NCBI GenBank assembly: GCA_964400875.1
Contig: CAYNWK010000203.1
Coordinates: forward strand, 1-7,404
Reading direction: 5' to 3'
Source of the DNA: CAYNWK01 sp964400875
GTDB lineage: Bacteria; Chloroflexota; Anaerolineae; Anaerolineales; UBA4823
Length of the DNA stretch: 7,404 nt
This document shows, piece by piece, positions 1 through 4,690 of the stretch. The position numbers were made by a program, and so were the translations under genes. The notes beneath the pieces are model-generated. The model had not been told where the DNA came from and ran no database searches. It was given only the letters and a program-made list of their open reading frames with translations. Position 1 is the stretch's first letter; each line of letters starts with the position of its first letter.

Positions 1-1
1 C

Positions 2-30
2 TTGACTCTCATGACGCACTGTGTTATAAA
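2..30 (+). promoter_or_regulatory. sigma70-type promoter of the phasin gene
   Basis: TTGACT (2-7) and TATAAA (25-30) are separated by exactly 17 bases, close to the ideal vegetative promoter. Transcription would begin near 37, giving a leader of about 50 bases before the ATG at 90. One operator-like palindrome fills the spacer and reaches into the -10, and a second covers the expected start point. The promoter therefore looks repressible rather than constitutive. Confidence 0.75.
11..28 (+). promoter_or_regulatory. Operator-like site 1, over spacer and -10
   Basis: The 18-mer ATGACGCACTGTGTTATA is an imperfect palindrome centred on base 19 (TGACGCA-C-TGTGTTA). It matches the reverse complement of the site at 35-52 at 15 of 18 positions, and all three differences are T/C. 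It lies between the -35 and -10 and overlaps the -10, where a bound repressor would block RNA polymerase. The binding protein is not visible from the sequence. The adjacent PhaR is the natural candidate, and a TetR-type regulator is the alternative. Confidence 0.6.
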
Positions 31-34
31 TATG

Positions 35-52
35 TATGACGCAGTGCGTCGT
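35..52 (-). promoter_or_regulatory. Operator-like site 2, over the transcription start
   Basis: It contains the perfect palindrome GACGCA-G-TGCGTC (38-50), extended to TATGACGCA-G-TGCGTCGTA (35-53) with a single mismatch between the arms. Read on the − strand it is the same motif as the site at 11-28. The two symmetry axes (19 and 44) are 25 bases apart, and the DNA between also reads as an imperfect 24-base direct repeat (11-34 and 36-59). It covers the predicted transcription start. Confidence 0.65.
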
Positions 53-89
53 AAATATTCTGGCTTACCAAAAAACCTGGAGGTTAACC

Positions 90-455
90 ATGGTCACCAA
101 AACAAAAGCCGAAGAAGCCGTCAACGGCAAGGAACGTCCTCTGTTCGAAGCAGCCCGCAAAGTCTTGCTGGCCAGCATCGGCGCTGTCGCGCTGGCGCAG
201 GATGAGATCGAAGATTTCGTCCAGCGGCTGGTCGAGCGAGGTGAGATCGCTGAGAAAGACGGCCGCAAGCTGATCAAAGAGATGCAAGAACGCCGCAAGA
301 AGGGCACCGAAGAGGCCGAAGAGCAGCTCAGCAAGACCGTCGAAGAGATCCTGGACCGCATGAACGTCCCCACCAAAGCCGACATCAAGGCCCTGGGCGA
401 CAAGATCACCGTGCTGTCGAAGAAAGTGGACGAGCTGAAGAAGGCAAAAGAGTAA
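90..455 (+). CDS. Phasin family (PHA granule-associated) protein
   Basis: A 121-residue protein resembling the poly(hydroxyalkanoate) granule-associated phasins (PhaF/PhaI-type family). These coat PHA inclusions and influence granule size and number. Residues 18-45 form a helix of mixed hydrophobic character (FEAARKVLLASIGAVALAQD), the likely granule-contacting part. A charged helix with RGEIAEKDG (50-58) follows, then a Lys/Glu-rich stretch, then VPTKADIKAL (93-102) leading into a C-terminal coiled coil (103-120). There is no signal peptide. ATG 90 has GGAGG at 79-83 with 6-base spacing; an in-frame ATG at 36 lies inside the operator region and has no ribosome site. The gene is monocistronic, with its own regulated promoter and terminator. 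The family call is good; a role on real PHA granules is inferred, since no synthase gene is in view. Confidence 0.82.
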   Translation: MVTKTKAEEAVNGKERPLFEAARKVLLASIGAVALAQDEIEDFVQRLVERGEIAEKDGRKLIKEMQERRKKGTEEAEEQLSKTVEEILDRMNVPTKADIKALGDKITVLSKKVDELKKAKE

Positions 456-489
456 GCTGCCTCGGCACCAACCAGCTGTATACTGCAAG

Positions 490-522
490 AGGGAGAGGGC
501 AACCATACGCCTCTCCCTTTTT
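490..522 (+). terminator. Intrinsic terminator after the phasin gene
   Basis: AGGGAGAGG (490-498) pairs perfectly with CCTCTCCCT (510-518) around an 11-base loop, and the stem runs into TTTTT (518-522). It lies 35 bases after the stop codon and before the next promoter, so the phasin gene forms its own transcription unit. Confidence 0.88.
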
Positions 523-530
523 GTCATGGA

Positions 531-560
531 TTGACGAGATTTCCTGGCATTGCGTATAAT
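531..560 (+). promoter_or_regulatory. sigma70-type promoter of phaR
   Basis: TTGACG (531-536) and a perfect TATAAT (555-560) are 18 bases apart. Transcription would start near 567, giving a leader of about 57 bases. The promoter begins just after the upstream terminator. The core GCATTGCGT (547-555), immediately before and touching the -10, matches the operator core in front of the phasin gene, which hints at shared control. Confidence 0.75.
547..555 (+). promoter_or_regulatory. Possible operator core shared with the phasin promoter
   Basis: GCATTGCGT corresponds to GCACTGTGT (16-24) in operator 1 and to GCACTGCGT on the − strand of operator 2. It differs from the latter at one base of nine. 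It touches the -10 in almost the same register as operator 1 (within one base). The outer arms are not conserved, so this is at best a weaker site. If PhaR binds it, phaR would regulate itself, as is known for PhaR proteins in other bacteria. Confidence 0.35.
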
Positions 561-601
561 TCTGGCAGATCTTGAAAGAACGGCAGGTATTTACCAGTAG
601 A

Positions 602-616
602 TCCTCCCGGAGAGGA
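602..616 (+). promoter_or_regulatory. Small hairpin covering the phaR ribosome-binding site
   Basis: TCCTC (602-606) can pair with GAGGA (612-616) across a 5-base loop (CCGGA). The right arm is the core of the Shine-Dalgarno sequence AGAGGAG (611-617) used by the ATG at 624. The stem is only 5 bp, so it may merely tune translation, and it could be coincidental pyrimidine/purine complementarity. Confidence 0.3.
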
Positions 617-623
617 GCAAAAC

Positions 624-1184
624 ATGCGGGTTATCAAGCGCTACCCGAATCGCAAACTATACGATACGGAGGAGAAACAATACATCACCCTGGAGGGCAT
701 CGCCGATCTGATCCGCGAGGGGGTCGAGGTGCAGGTGATCGACAACGCCAGCGGGGAAGATCTGACGGCAGTGACCCTCTCCCAGATTATCTTCGAACAG
801 GAGAAGAAGCCCGGTGGATTCCTGCCGCGCTCCGTCCTGACCGAGCTCGTCCAGGCGGGGGGCGACCGGCTGTCCTCCCTGCGGCGCACGCTCTCTTCTC
901 CGATAGAGTTCTTCCGCCAGGCGGACAGCGAGATCGAGCGGCGCATCCAGGAGCTGATCAACCGGGGAGAACTGGCAGAAGAGGAGGGCATCCGTCTGCG
1001 CGATAAACTGCTGGTGATCAAACTTGGATCCCGGGAGGCGGAACAAATCGGTGATAAGACGCTGGAAAAAGTGCTAGCCGAGCGCGGCGTCCCCACTCGA
1101 GAGGACATGGACCGGCTGATCGAGCAGATCGAGACGCTGACCACCAAACTGGCCTCCTTGCAAGAAACCGAGACGGAGGAATAG
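624..1184 (+). CDS. phaR: PHA synthesis repressor PhaR with phasin-like C-terminus
   Basis: A 186-residue transcriptional regulator of polyhydroxyalkanoate accumulation. Residues 1-64 carry the PHB/PHA-accumulation regulator DNA-binding domain, with its hallmark IKRYPNRKLYDT (4-15), YITLEGIADLIREG (20-33) and GEDLTAVTLSQII (44-56). In known systems PhaR represses phasin genes and itself, and leaves DNA when it binds nascent PHA granules. The C-terminal half is not a generic tail. RGELAEEEG (114-122) and VPTREDMDRL (156-165), followed by a coiled coil (166-180), line up with RGEIAEKDG and VPTKADIKAL of the phasin at 90-455, with nearly equal spacing (42 versus 43 residues). The start has AGAGGAG (611-617) spaced 6 bases from the ATG. 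The domain call is strong; the granule-sensing role of the C-terminus is inference. Confidence 0.88.
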   Translation: MRVIKRYPNRKLYDTEEKQYITLEGIADLIREGVEVQVIDNASGEDLTAVTLSQIIFEQEKKPGGFLPRSVLTELVQAGGDRLSSLRRTLSSPIEFFRQADSEIERRIQELINRGELAEEEGIRLRDKLLVIKLGSREAEQIGDKTLEKVLAERGVPTREDMDRLIEQIETLTTKLASLQETETEE

Positions 1185-1221
1185 ACGGCCCTCTCCAAAC
1201 AGCGCTTCACCGGCCTCATCC

Positions 1222-1770
1222 ATGATTACCTTACAAGGCTCAGCCCAACGCACCTACGTCTTCCCCGCTGACCGACCGACAGCTTACGCTTTCTACGCCG
1301 ACCTGAGCCGGGTGTTGACCTTGCTGGATTACATCTCCATCGCGGATAGGTTCTCCGAAAAAGAATACCGCCTGGCTTACCAGGCGACGGAGCTAGGGCT
1401 TTACCACGTGAGCCTGACTTGCGATATCAAAGCCGGTTTTGACCGGAGCAATCACGCTATCCGGGTGCGACCTTTTGAAAGCAAAAACCCCATTCAGCCC
1501 AGCGTTGGAACCCATTCCTTAGAAGCGATGGCATACTATTCCAGCGACTCCATTTTCCGGGATCTGGGCGAGCGCACGCGCGTGGAATACCGCCTGGCGT
1601 TGAAAGCTATTATCCCCAAACCTTTCGGGTTAAGCCTGGTGCCCGATGCGCTGCTCGAGCAGATCGCCAACAATATCGTGCGCCGGCGCATCTACGAGAT
1701 CACCGATGCCTTCGTCCAGCGTTCGATCGAGGCTTTCCCCCAGGCAGCGCAGGTCGCCCGGATAAAATAA
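1222..1770 (+). CDS. DUF1997-like START/SRPBCC-fold protein
   Basis: A 182-residue protein with no signal peptide or membrane helix. The layout fits a START/SRPBCC ligand-binding fold: an N-terminal strand (TYVFPADRP, 10-18), an early helix (TAYAFYADLSRVLTLL), alternating strands through the middle (RLAYQATELGLYHVSL, TRVEYRLALKAII) and a long C-terminal helix (ALLEQIANNIVRRRIYEITDA). The closing pattern of proline-rich PKPFGLSLVPDAL followed by that helix resembles DUF1997, a family of unknown function known from cyanobacteria and plants. The ligand is unknown; a hydrophobic or lipid-like molecule is a guess from the fold. The ATG at 1222 lacks a clear Shine-Dalgarno sequence. It lies 37 bases after phaR with no terminator between, so read-through from phaR is likely. 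Confidence 0.6.
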   Translation: MITLQGSAQRTYVFPADRPTAYAFYADLSRVLTLLDYISIADRFSEKEYRLAYQATELGLYHVSLTCDIKAGFDRSNHAIRVRPFESKNPIQPSVGTHSLEAMAYYSSDSIFRDLGERTRVEYRLALKAIIPKPFGLSLVPDALLEQIANNIVRRRIYEITDAFVQRSIEAFPQAAQVARIK

Positions 1771-1814
1771 ATGCGTCCGGAATCTCACTATGGAGAAATA
1801 TGTCGTATCAACTC

Positions 1815-1843
1815 GTAACCTTTCACCTTCAGGGTGCATCTAA
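1815..1843 (+). promoter_or_regulatory. Candidate ECF-type promoter at the sigma gene
   Basis: GTAACCTTT (1815-1823) and CATCTAA (1837-1843) are separated by 13 bases. The same two blocks recur at 2704-2731. The AAC-containing -35 and a TCTAA -10, 16-17 bases apart when measured as GTAACCT to TCTAA, resemble promoters of ECF factors such as E. coli sigma E (GGAACTT / TCTGA type). If this is a promoter, transcription would begin near 1849, slightly past the ATG at 1843. Either the sigma protein also starts downstream (for example TTG 1876) when made from this promoter, or full-length protein comes from upstream transcription. That conflict limits confidence. Confidence 0.45.
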
Positions 1844-2457
1844 TGAGCGGTAATGGTCAACATGCCGAGTTCTCCTTGCAAGCTTTGCGCGCCGGGGATC
1901 GGGAAGAATTCGCCCGACTGGTGGACGAATACTCTGGCCTGATCTACCGCCTGGGGTTGAAGATGCTGGGAAACACCCAGGACGCCGAGGACATCCTGCA
2001 AGAAACTTTCATCAAGGCATACCGGCACCTGGAGGGTTTCGACGGCCGTTCCAGCCTGTCCACCTGGCTGTACCGCATCGCTACCAACGAAGCGCTGATG
2101 TCCCTGCGCCGGAAACGTCCCCAGGTGATCTCGGTCGAAGAACCCTATCCGCAGGATGAGGCTCTGCCAGAACCCATGCAAATCGTTGATTGGTGCTGCG
2201 TTCCGGAAAAAGAACTGATGACCGAGGAGGGGCGCTGGCATCTGGACCAGGCGATCGAGACCTTGACGGAGAGTTTACGGGTGGTCTTTTTGCTGCGCGA
2301 TATCGAAGGGCTGTCTACCCGGGAGACTGCCGAGATCTTGGGACTCAGCGAGGCTGCGGTGAAGACCCGCCTGTCGCGCGCCCGGCTGCAGCTGAGGGAA
2401 GAGCTGAGCGCATACTTTGGCGAAATGGTGATTGGAGAGGCAGATGAAAGAGCATAA
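1843..2457 (+). CDS. ECF (extracytoplasmic function) sigma factor
   Basis: A 204-residue sigma70-family factor with only regions 2 and 4. Region 2 spans about 24-92, with EYSGLIYRLGLKMLGNTQDA, then EDILQETFIKAYRHLEGFDG, and the -10-contacting STWLYRIATNEALMSLRR. Region 4 spans about 134-188, with LTESLRVVFLLRDIEGLSTR and the helix-turn-helix ETAEILGLSEAAVKTRLSRAR. It directs RNA polymerase to a dedicated set of promoters when its anti-sigma partner lets go. Two adjacent cysteines (118, 119) sit in the linker between regions, which is unusual and may or may not matter. I chose ATG 1843, preceded by AGGGTG (1831-1836), over the in-frame GTG at 1834, which would consume that site. The end overlaps the anti-sigma gene by 14 bases. 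It belongs to the general RpoE/SigW-like group; the exact ECF subgroup cannot be told. Confidence 0.93.
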   Translation: MSGNGQHAEFSLQALRAGDREEFARLVDEYSGLIYRLGLKMLGNTQDAEDILQETFIKAYRHLEGFDGRSSLSTWLYRIATNEALMSLRRKRPQVISVEEPYPQDEALPEPMQIVDWCCVPEKELMTEEGRWHLDQAIETLTESLRVVFLLRDIEGLSTRETAEILGLSEAAVKTRLSRARLQLREELSAYFGEMVIGEADERA

Positions 2458-2692
2458 GAACTGCCGCGACATGCTGGCATCCTTGTCCGAGTACGTCGAT
2501 GGCACGCTGCGACCTGAGCTGTGCCAGGAAATCGAGCGGCACATGGCTGGCTGCCAGGACTGCCAGATCGTCGTGGACACACTGCGGAAGACGGTCTCCT
2601 TATACCGAACCACCGCGCCCCCGCCGGCCTTGCCGGATGACGTGCGAGACCGCCTATACCGCCGCCTGGACCTGGACGAGTTTTTGTCCTGA
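2444..2692 (+). CDS. Soluble zinc-binding (ZAS/zf-HC2) anti-sigma factor
   Basis: An 82-residue protein with the zinc anti-sigma signature: Cys7, then ERHMAGCQDC carrying His33-x3-Cys37-x2-Cys40, in the order and spacing of the RsrA/ChrR class. Such domains clamp their cognate sigma factor. In RsrA, oxidation of the zinc-site cysteines to a disulfide expels zinc and frees the sigma factor. An extra Cys27 lies near the metal site. No transmembrane helix follows the domain; the rest is a Pro-rich linker (59-64) and a short acidic/basic tail, so the protein is cytoplasmic. This fits a redox or metal signal rather than an envelope signal. ATG 2444 has GGAG at 2434-2437 with 6-base spacing; the in-frame TTG at 2432 would destroy that site. 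The 14-base overlap with the sigma gene suggests coupled translation. Confidence 0.85.
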   Translation: MKEHKNCRDMLASLSEYVDGTLRPELCQEIERHMAGCQDCQIVVDTLRKTVSLYRTTAPPPALPDDVRDRLYRRLDLDEFLS

Positions 2693-2703
2693 CCGGCGCG
2701 TGT

Positions 2704-2731
2704 GTAACCTTTTCCGCTCCACGGCATCTAA
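2704..2731 (+). promoter_or_regulatory. Candidate ECF-type promoter of the zinc-ribbon gene
   Basis: GTAACCTTT (2704-2712) and CATCTAA (2725-2731) lie 12 bases apart, repeating the pair seen at 1815-1843. The distance from GTAACCT to TCTAA is 16 bases, normal for ECF promoters. Transcription would start near 2737-2739, only a few bases before the ATG at 2741, giving an almost leaderless message. It sits right after the anti-sigma stop codon, so the downstream redox genes could be targets of the local sigma factor. Confidence 0.55.
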
Positions 2732-2740
2732 AGGGATGTC

Positions 2741-2950
2741 ATGTCCACCGAGCTCACCGAGTTTCACCTGCAGCTTGAAGCGCCGGGCGAAGAAACACCC
2801 GATCGAGAGCGAGACGCATCGCCTGAGCGGGTCGAATGGCGGCCTGGGGTGGTTTGCCCCGCCTGCCGCGCGGACCGCCTGGATTATGATGGGCTGCTCA
2901 ACCTGAGCTGCCCGAGCTGCGGCTACACCCTGGGTGGATGTTTTACCTGA
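2741..2950 (+). CDS. Small zinc-ribbon protein of unknown function
   Basis: A 69-residue protein. The first 36 residues are acidic and look unstructured. The rest is a zinc ribbon: Cys39-x2-Cys42 (CPAC), a 14-residue loop, then Cys57-x2-Cys60 (CPSC), followed by GYTLGG and a fifth cysteine (Cys67) three residues from the end. Zinc ribbons of this size bind metal and often nucleic acid or protein partners, and cysteine-bound zinc can also be a redox switch. No specific function is recognised. The ATG has only a weak AAGGGA (2731-2736) just upstream, and the candidate ECF promoter would leave almost no leader. It is the first gene of the putative thiol-redox run; 47 AT-rich bases separate it from the next start. 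Confidence 0.7.
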   Translation: MSTELTEFHLQLEAPGEETPDRERDASPERVEWRPGVVCPACRADRLDYDGLLNLSCPSCGYTLGGCFT

Positions 2951-2997
2951 TAAACTTTATTTCTACGCAGTTTGCGGAGGAGCAAAAAATTAATAAG

Positions 2998-3681
2998 ATG
3001 GCAAATTTATTGAACGATGCGGTAAAAGAACAAGTACGGGATGTCTTTGCCGAGCTGAAAAATCCCGTGGAAGTGCTCTTCTTCGGGCAGGAGGACAGCT
3101 GCGACTACTGCGAGGACACCCGCCATCTGGTCGAGGAAGTCGCCGACCTGTCGGATAAGTTATCGGTTTCCACATACGATCTGGACACGGACGCCGAGCT
3201 GGCCGGACGCTATAAAGTAGACAAGGCCCCCGGGCTGGTCCTGTTGGGGAAAGACGGCGGAGCGCTGCTGGATTATGGCGTGCGCTACGCCGGGATCCCT
3301 TCGGGACACGAGTTCAGCTCCCTGATTCACGACCTTGTGCTGGTATCCAAGCGCGATTCCGGTCTGAAAACAGGCACGCGCGAGCTGCTCAAGAAGCTCG
3401 AAGGCCCGGTCCACCTGCAGGTCTTCGTCACACCCACGTGCCCGTACTGCCCGCAAGCCGTAGTGCTGGCTCACCAGATGGCGATGGAGAGCCCGCTGGT
3501 CGAGGCAGAGATGGTCGAGGCGATGGAATTCCCGGAGCTTTCCAGCCGTTTCAACGTGAGCGGCGTACCGCAAACGACGATCAACGCCGGCGCCGGGACG
3601 GTGGTAGGCGCCATGCCGGAGGACCGTTTGCTCGCCGAGATCATGCGGGCGGCGAACCCCGTAGAGGCGGTGGAAGCCTGA
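2998..3681 (+). CDS. Protein disulfide oxidoreductase (two thioredoxin folds)
   Basis: A 227-residue cytoplasmic protein of the archaeal/thermophile-type PDO (glutaredoxin-like) family, built from two thioredoxin folds. The N-terminal fold has Cys35-Asp-Tyr-Cys38 and a cis-proline region APGLVLL (Pro78). The C-terminal fold has Cys148-Pro-Tyr-Cys151 within TPTCPYCPQAV and its cis-proline at Pro191 (GVPQTT). PDOs form, break or reshuffle protein disulfides and pass electrons within the cell; in thermophiles they help maintain cytoplasmic disulfides. Both CxxC pairs are intact. The frame stays open to an ATG at 2938 overlapping the previous gene, but homologous sequence begins near 2998. The GGAGGAG at 2976-2982 lies 15 bases from ATG 2998, yet 6 bases from an in-frame ATT at 2989, so the start is uncertain by three codons. 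The stop overlaps the next gene's ATG (TGATG). Confidence 0.88.
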   Translation: MANLLNDAVKEQVRDVFAELKNPVEVLFFGQEDSCDYCEDTRHLVEEVADLSDKLSVSTYDLDTDAELAGRYKVDKAPGLVLLGKDGGALLDYGVRYAGIPSGHEFSSLIHDLVLVSKRDSGLKTGTRELLKKLEGPVHLQVFVTPTCPYCPQAVVLAHQMAMESPLVEAEMVEAMEFPELSSRFNVSGVPQTTINAGAGTVVGAMPEDRLLAEIMRAANPVEAVEA

Positions 3682-4073
3682 TGAACCAGAGCGCGGCGAT
3701 CAAAATCGCGGCGGCGACCGAGAATGGCGAGACGCTGAGCAGCCACTTCGGGCGCGCGCCCCAATACATGGTCTACAGCATAACAGATGGCGAAATCTCG
3801 TCGGTTGAGAAGCGTGAAAAGCCCCACCACGGCGGCGAGGAGCACGACCACGAGCACGGACACCATCAACCACACGCCCATGGGGACATGTTCGCCCCGA
3901 TAGGTGATTGCCAGGCGCTGCTGGTCGGCGGGATGGGCCAGCCCGCTTACCAGAAGGCGCAGGCTGCCGGGCTGGAAATCTTCCTGACCGGCGGCCCGAT
4001 CGAGTCCGCCGTGCGGGCTTACCTGAGCGGCGAACTCACCAGCGATATGCGCCGGGTGCACGCGCATCGCTGA
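3681..4073 (+). CDS. NifX/NifB-C-like (FeMo-co biosynthesis family) protein with His-rich insert
   Basis: A 130-residue member of the dinitrogenase iron-molybdenum cofactor biosynthesis family (NifX, NafY and NifB C-terminal domain). The family marks are IKIAAATENGETLSSHFGRAP near the N-terminus, FAPIGDCQALLVGGMGQPAY (71-90) and AAGLEIFLTGG (95-105). Members bind Fe-S or FeMo-type clusters, but many small stand-alone ones occur outside nitrogen fixation with no known role. Here residues 49-68 form an insert with nine histidines plus acidic residues (HHGGEEHDHEHGHHQPHAHG), and the protein ends in HAHR. This is likely a metal-binding loop, perhaps nickel, zinc or copper. Nothing else nif-like is in view, so nitrogenase maturation is unlikely. 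The ATG overlaps the upstream stop as TGATG, a sign of translational coupling. Confidence 0.82.
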   Translation: MNQSAAIKIAAATENGETLSSHFGRAPQYMVYSITDGEISSVEKREKPHHGGEEHDHEHGHHQPHAHGDMFAPIGDCQALLVGGMGQPAYQKAQAAGLEIFLTGGPIESAVRAYLSGELTSDMRRVHAHR

Positions 4074-4093
4074 ACGAGCAGGCAGGAGCTTGC

Positions 4094-4690
4094 ATGACCG
4101 CTACTCCTCGAAAAACCTCACGAACGGGACGATCCCGCCGGGGAAACGGCTACATCGGCCTGGCGCTGATCGGCCTGGGGTTGATCGTTCTGGGCGTCGT
4201 GGCCTTCGTCCTGATGGCCCCCCCGGAGGCTGAAGCGCTCAAGCCGCCGGTAAATTCCCCGATCCCAGCTGAAGTAAACTTCACGGCTCCGCAGCTGCTC
4301 CTGGAGGACCTGGAGGGCAATACGGTTTCACTGGAGGATTTGCGCGGCAAGTTCGTCCTGGTGAACAACTGGGCTACGTGGTGCCCGCCGTGCCGCGAAG
4401 AGATGCCTACCCTGGAAGCCTATTACCGCAAGCACCGTGACCAGAACTTCTCCCTGGTCGGCATCGAGGCCGGCGAACCAGCCGACCAGGTGACCGAGTT
4501 TATCGAGGAATACGGGTTGAGCTTCCCTGTCTGGTTGGACGCCGAAGGACAGGCGCTGCGCGGTTTTTTCAACAATGCGCTGCCCAGTTCGTACTTGATT
4601 GACCCGGGCGGGACGGTGGTGCTGGGTTGGACGGGGGCGATCTCCCCGGCGGCGTTAGAGCAGTACGTAACCCCTTACTTGGAGGAATGA
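4094..4690 (+). CDS. Membrane-anchored TlpA/ResA-like thiol-disulfide oxidoreductase
   Basis: A 198-residue protein. A basic N-terminus (residues 1-18, rich in Arg/Lys) precedes one hydrophobic segment (about 20-41), an uncleaved signal anchor that places the rest outside the cytoplasmic membrane. The catalytic domain follows the AhpC-TSA/TlpA pattern: APQLLLEDLEGNTVSLEDLRG, then VLVNNWATWCPPCREEMP with Cys97-Pro-Pro-Cys100, and the cis-proline Pro164 in NALPSSYLID. WCPPC marks the reducing type that keeps extracytoplasmic thiols reduced, as in cytochrome c maturation (ResA/CcmG) or metal-centre assembly. No cytochrome genes and no CcdA-type electron donor are in the window. ATG 4094 has GGAG at 4085-4088 with 5-base spacing. 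The stop overlaps the next ATG (TGATG). Confidence 0.9.
   Translation: MTATPRKTSRTGRSRRGNGYIGLALIGLGLIVLGVVAFVLMAPPEAEALKPPVNSPIPAEVNFTAPQLLLEDLEGNTVSLEDLRGKFVLVNNWATWCPPCREEMPTLEAYYRKHRDQNFSLVGIEAGEPADQVTEFIEEYGLSFPVWLDAEGQALRGFFNNALPSSYLIDPGGTVVLGWTGAISPAALEQYVTPYLEE

Noticed and set aside
1..60. CRISPR-like or transposon-end repeat, from the 24-base direct repeat at 11-34 and 36-59
   Set aside because: There are only two units, almost abutting, with five mismatches. They are better explained as paired operators around a promoter.
36..89. Upstream in-frame ATG for the phasin
   Set aside because: It lies within the operator and at or before the expected transcription start, and has no ribosome site. 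ATG 90 has GGAGG at ideal spacing.
65..527. Two overlapping − strand open frames across the phasin gene
   Set aside because: They run through the phasin coding sequence and the terminator, and have low-complexity Ser/Phe or Leu/Asp composition. They are reverse shadows of the charged coiled-coil gene.
641..1219. Long open frame on the − strand across phaR (192 codons)
   Set aside because: It mirrors the phaR frame, is dominated by Ser/Arg from reversed Glu/Leu codons, has no ribosome site, and shows no family resemblance. phaR is certain from its DNA-binding domain.
2961..2980. A third copy of the PHA operator (TACGCAGTTTGCGGA) before the disulfide oxidoreductase gene
   Set aside because: It has a 3-base centre instead of 1 and the outer arms do not match. 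Similar short GCA/TGC pairs are expected by chance in this composition.
3471..4067. − strand open frame of 198 codons opposite the NifX-like gene
   Set aside because: It spans two well-supported + strand genes. A hydrophobic run within it is the complement of the His-rich insert rather than a real membrane helix.
3681..4073. Nitrogen fixation role for the NifX-like protein
   Set aside because: No nif structural or cofactor genes are present, and stand-alone members of this family are widespread in organisms that do not fix nitrogen.
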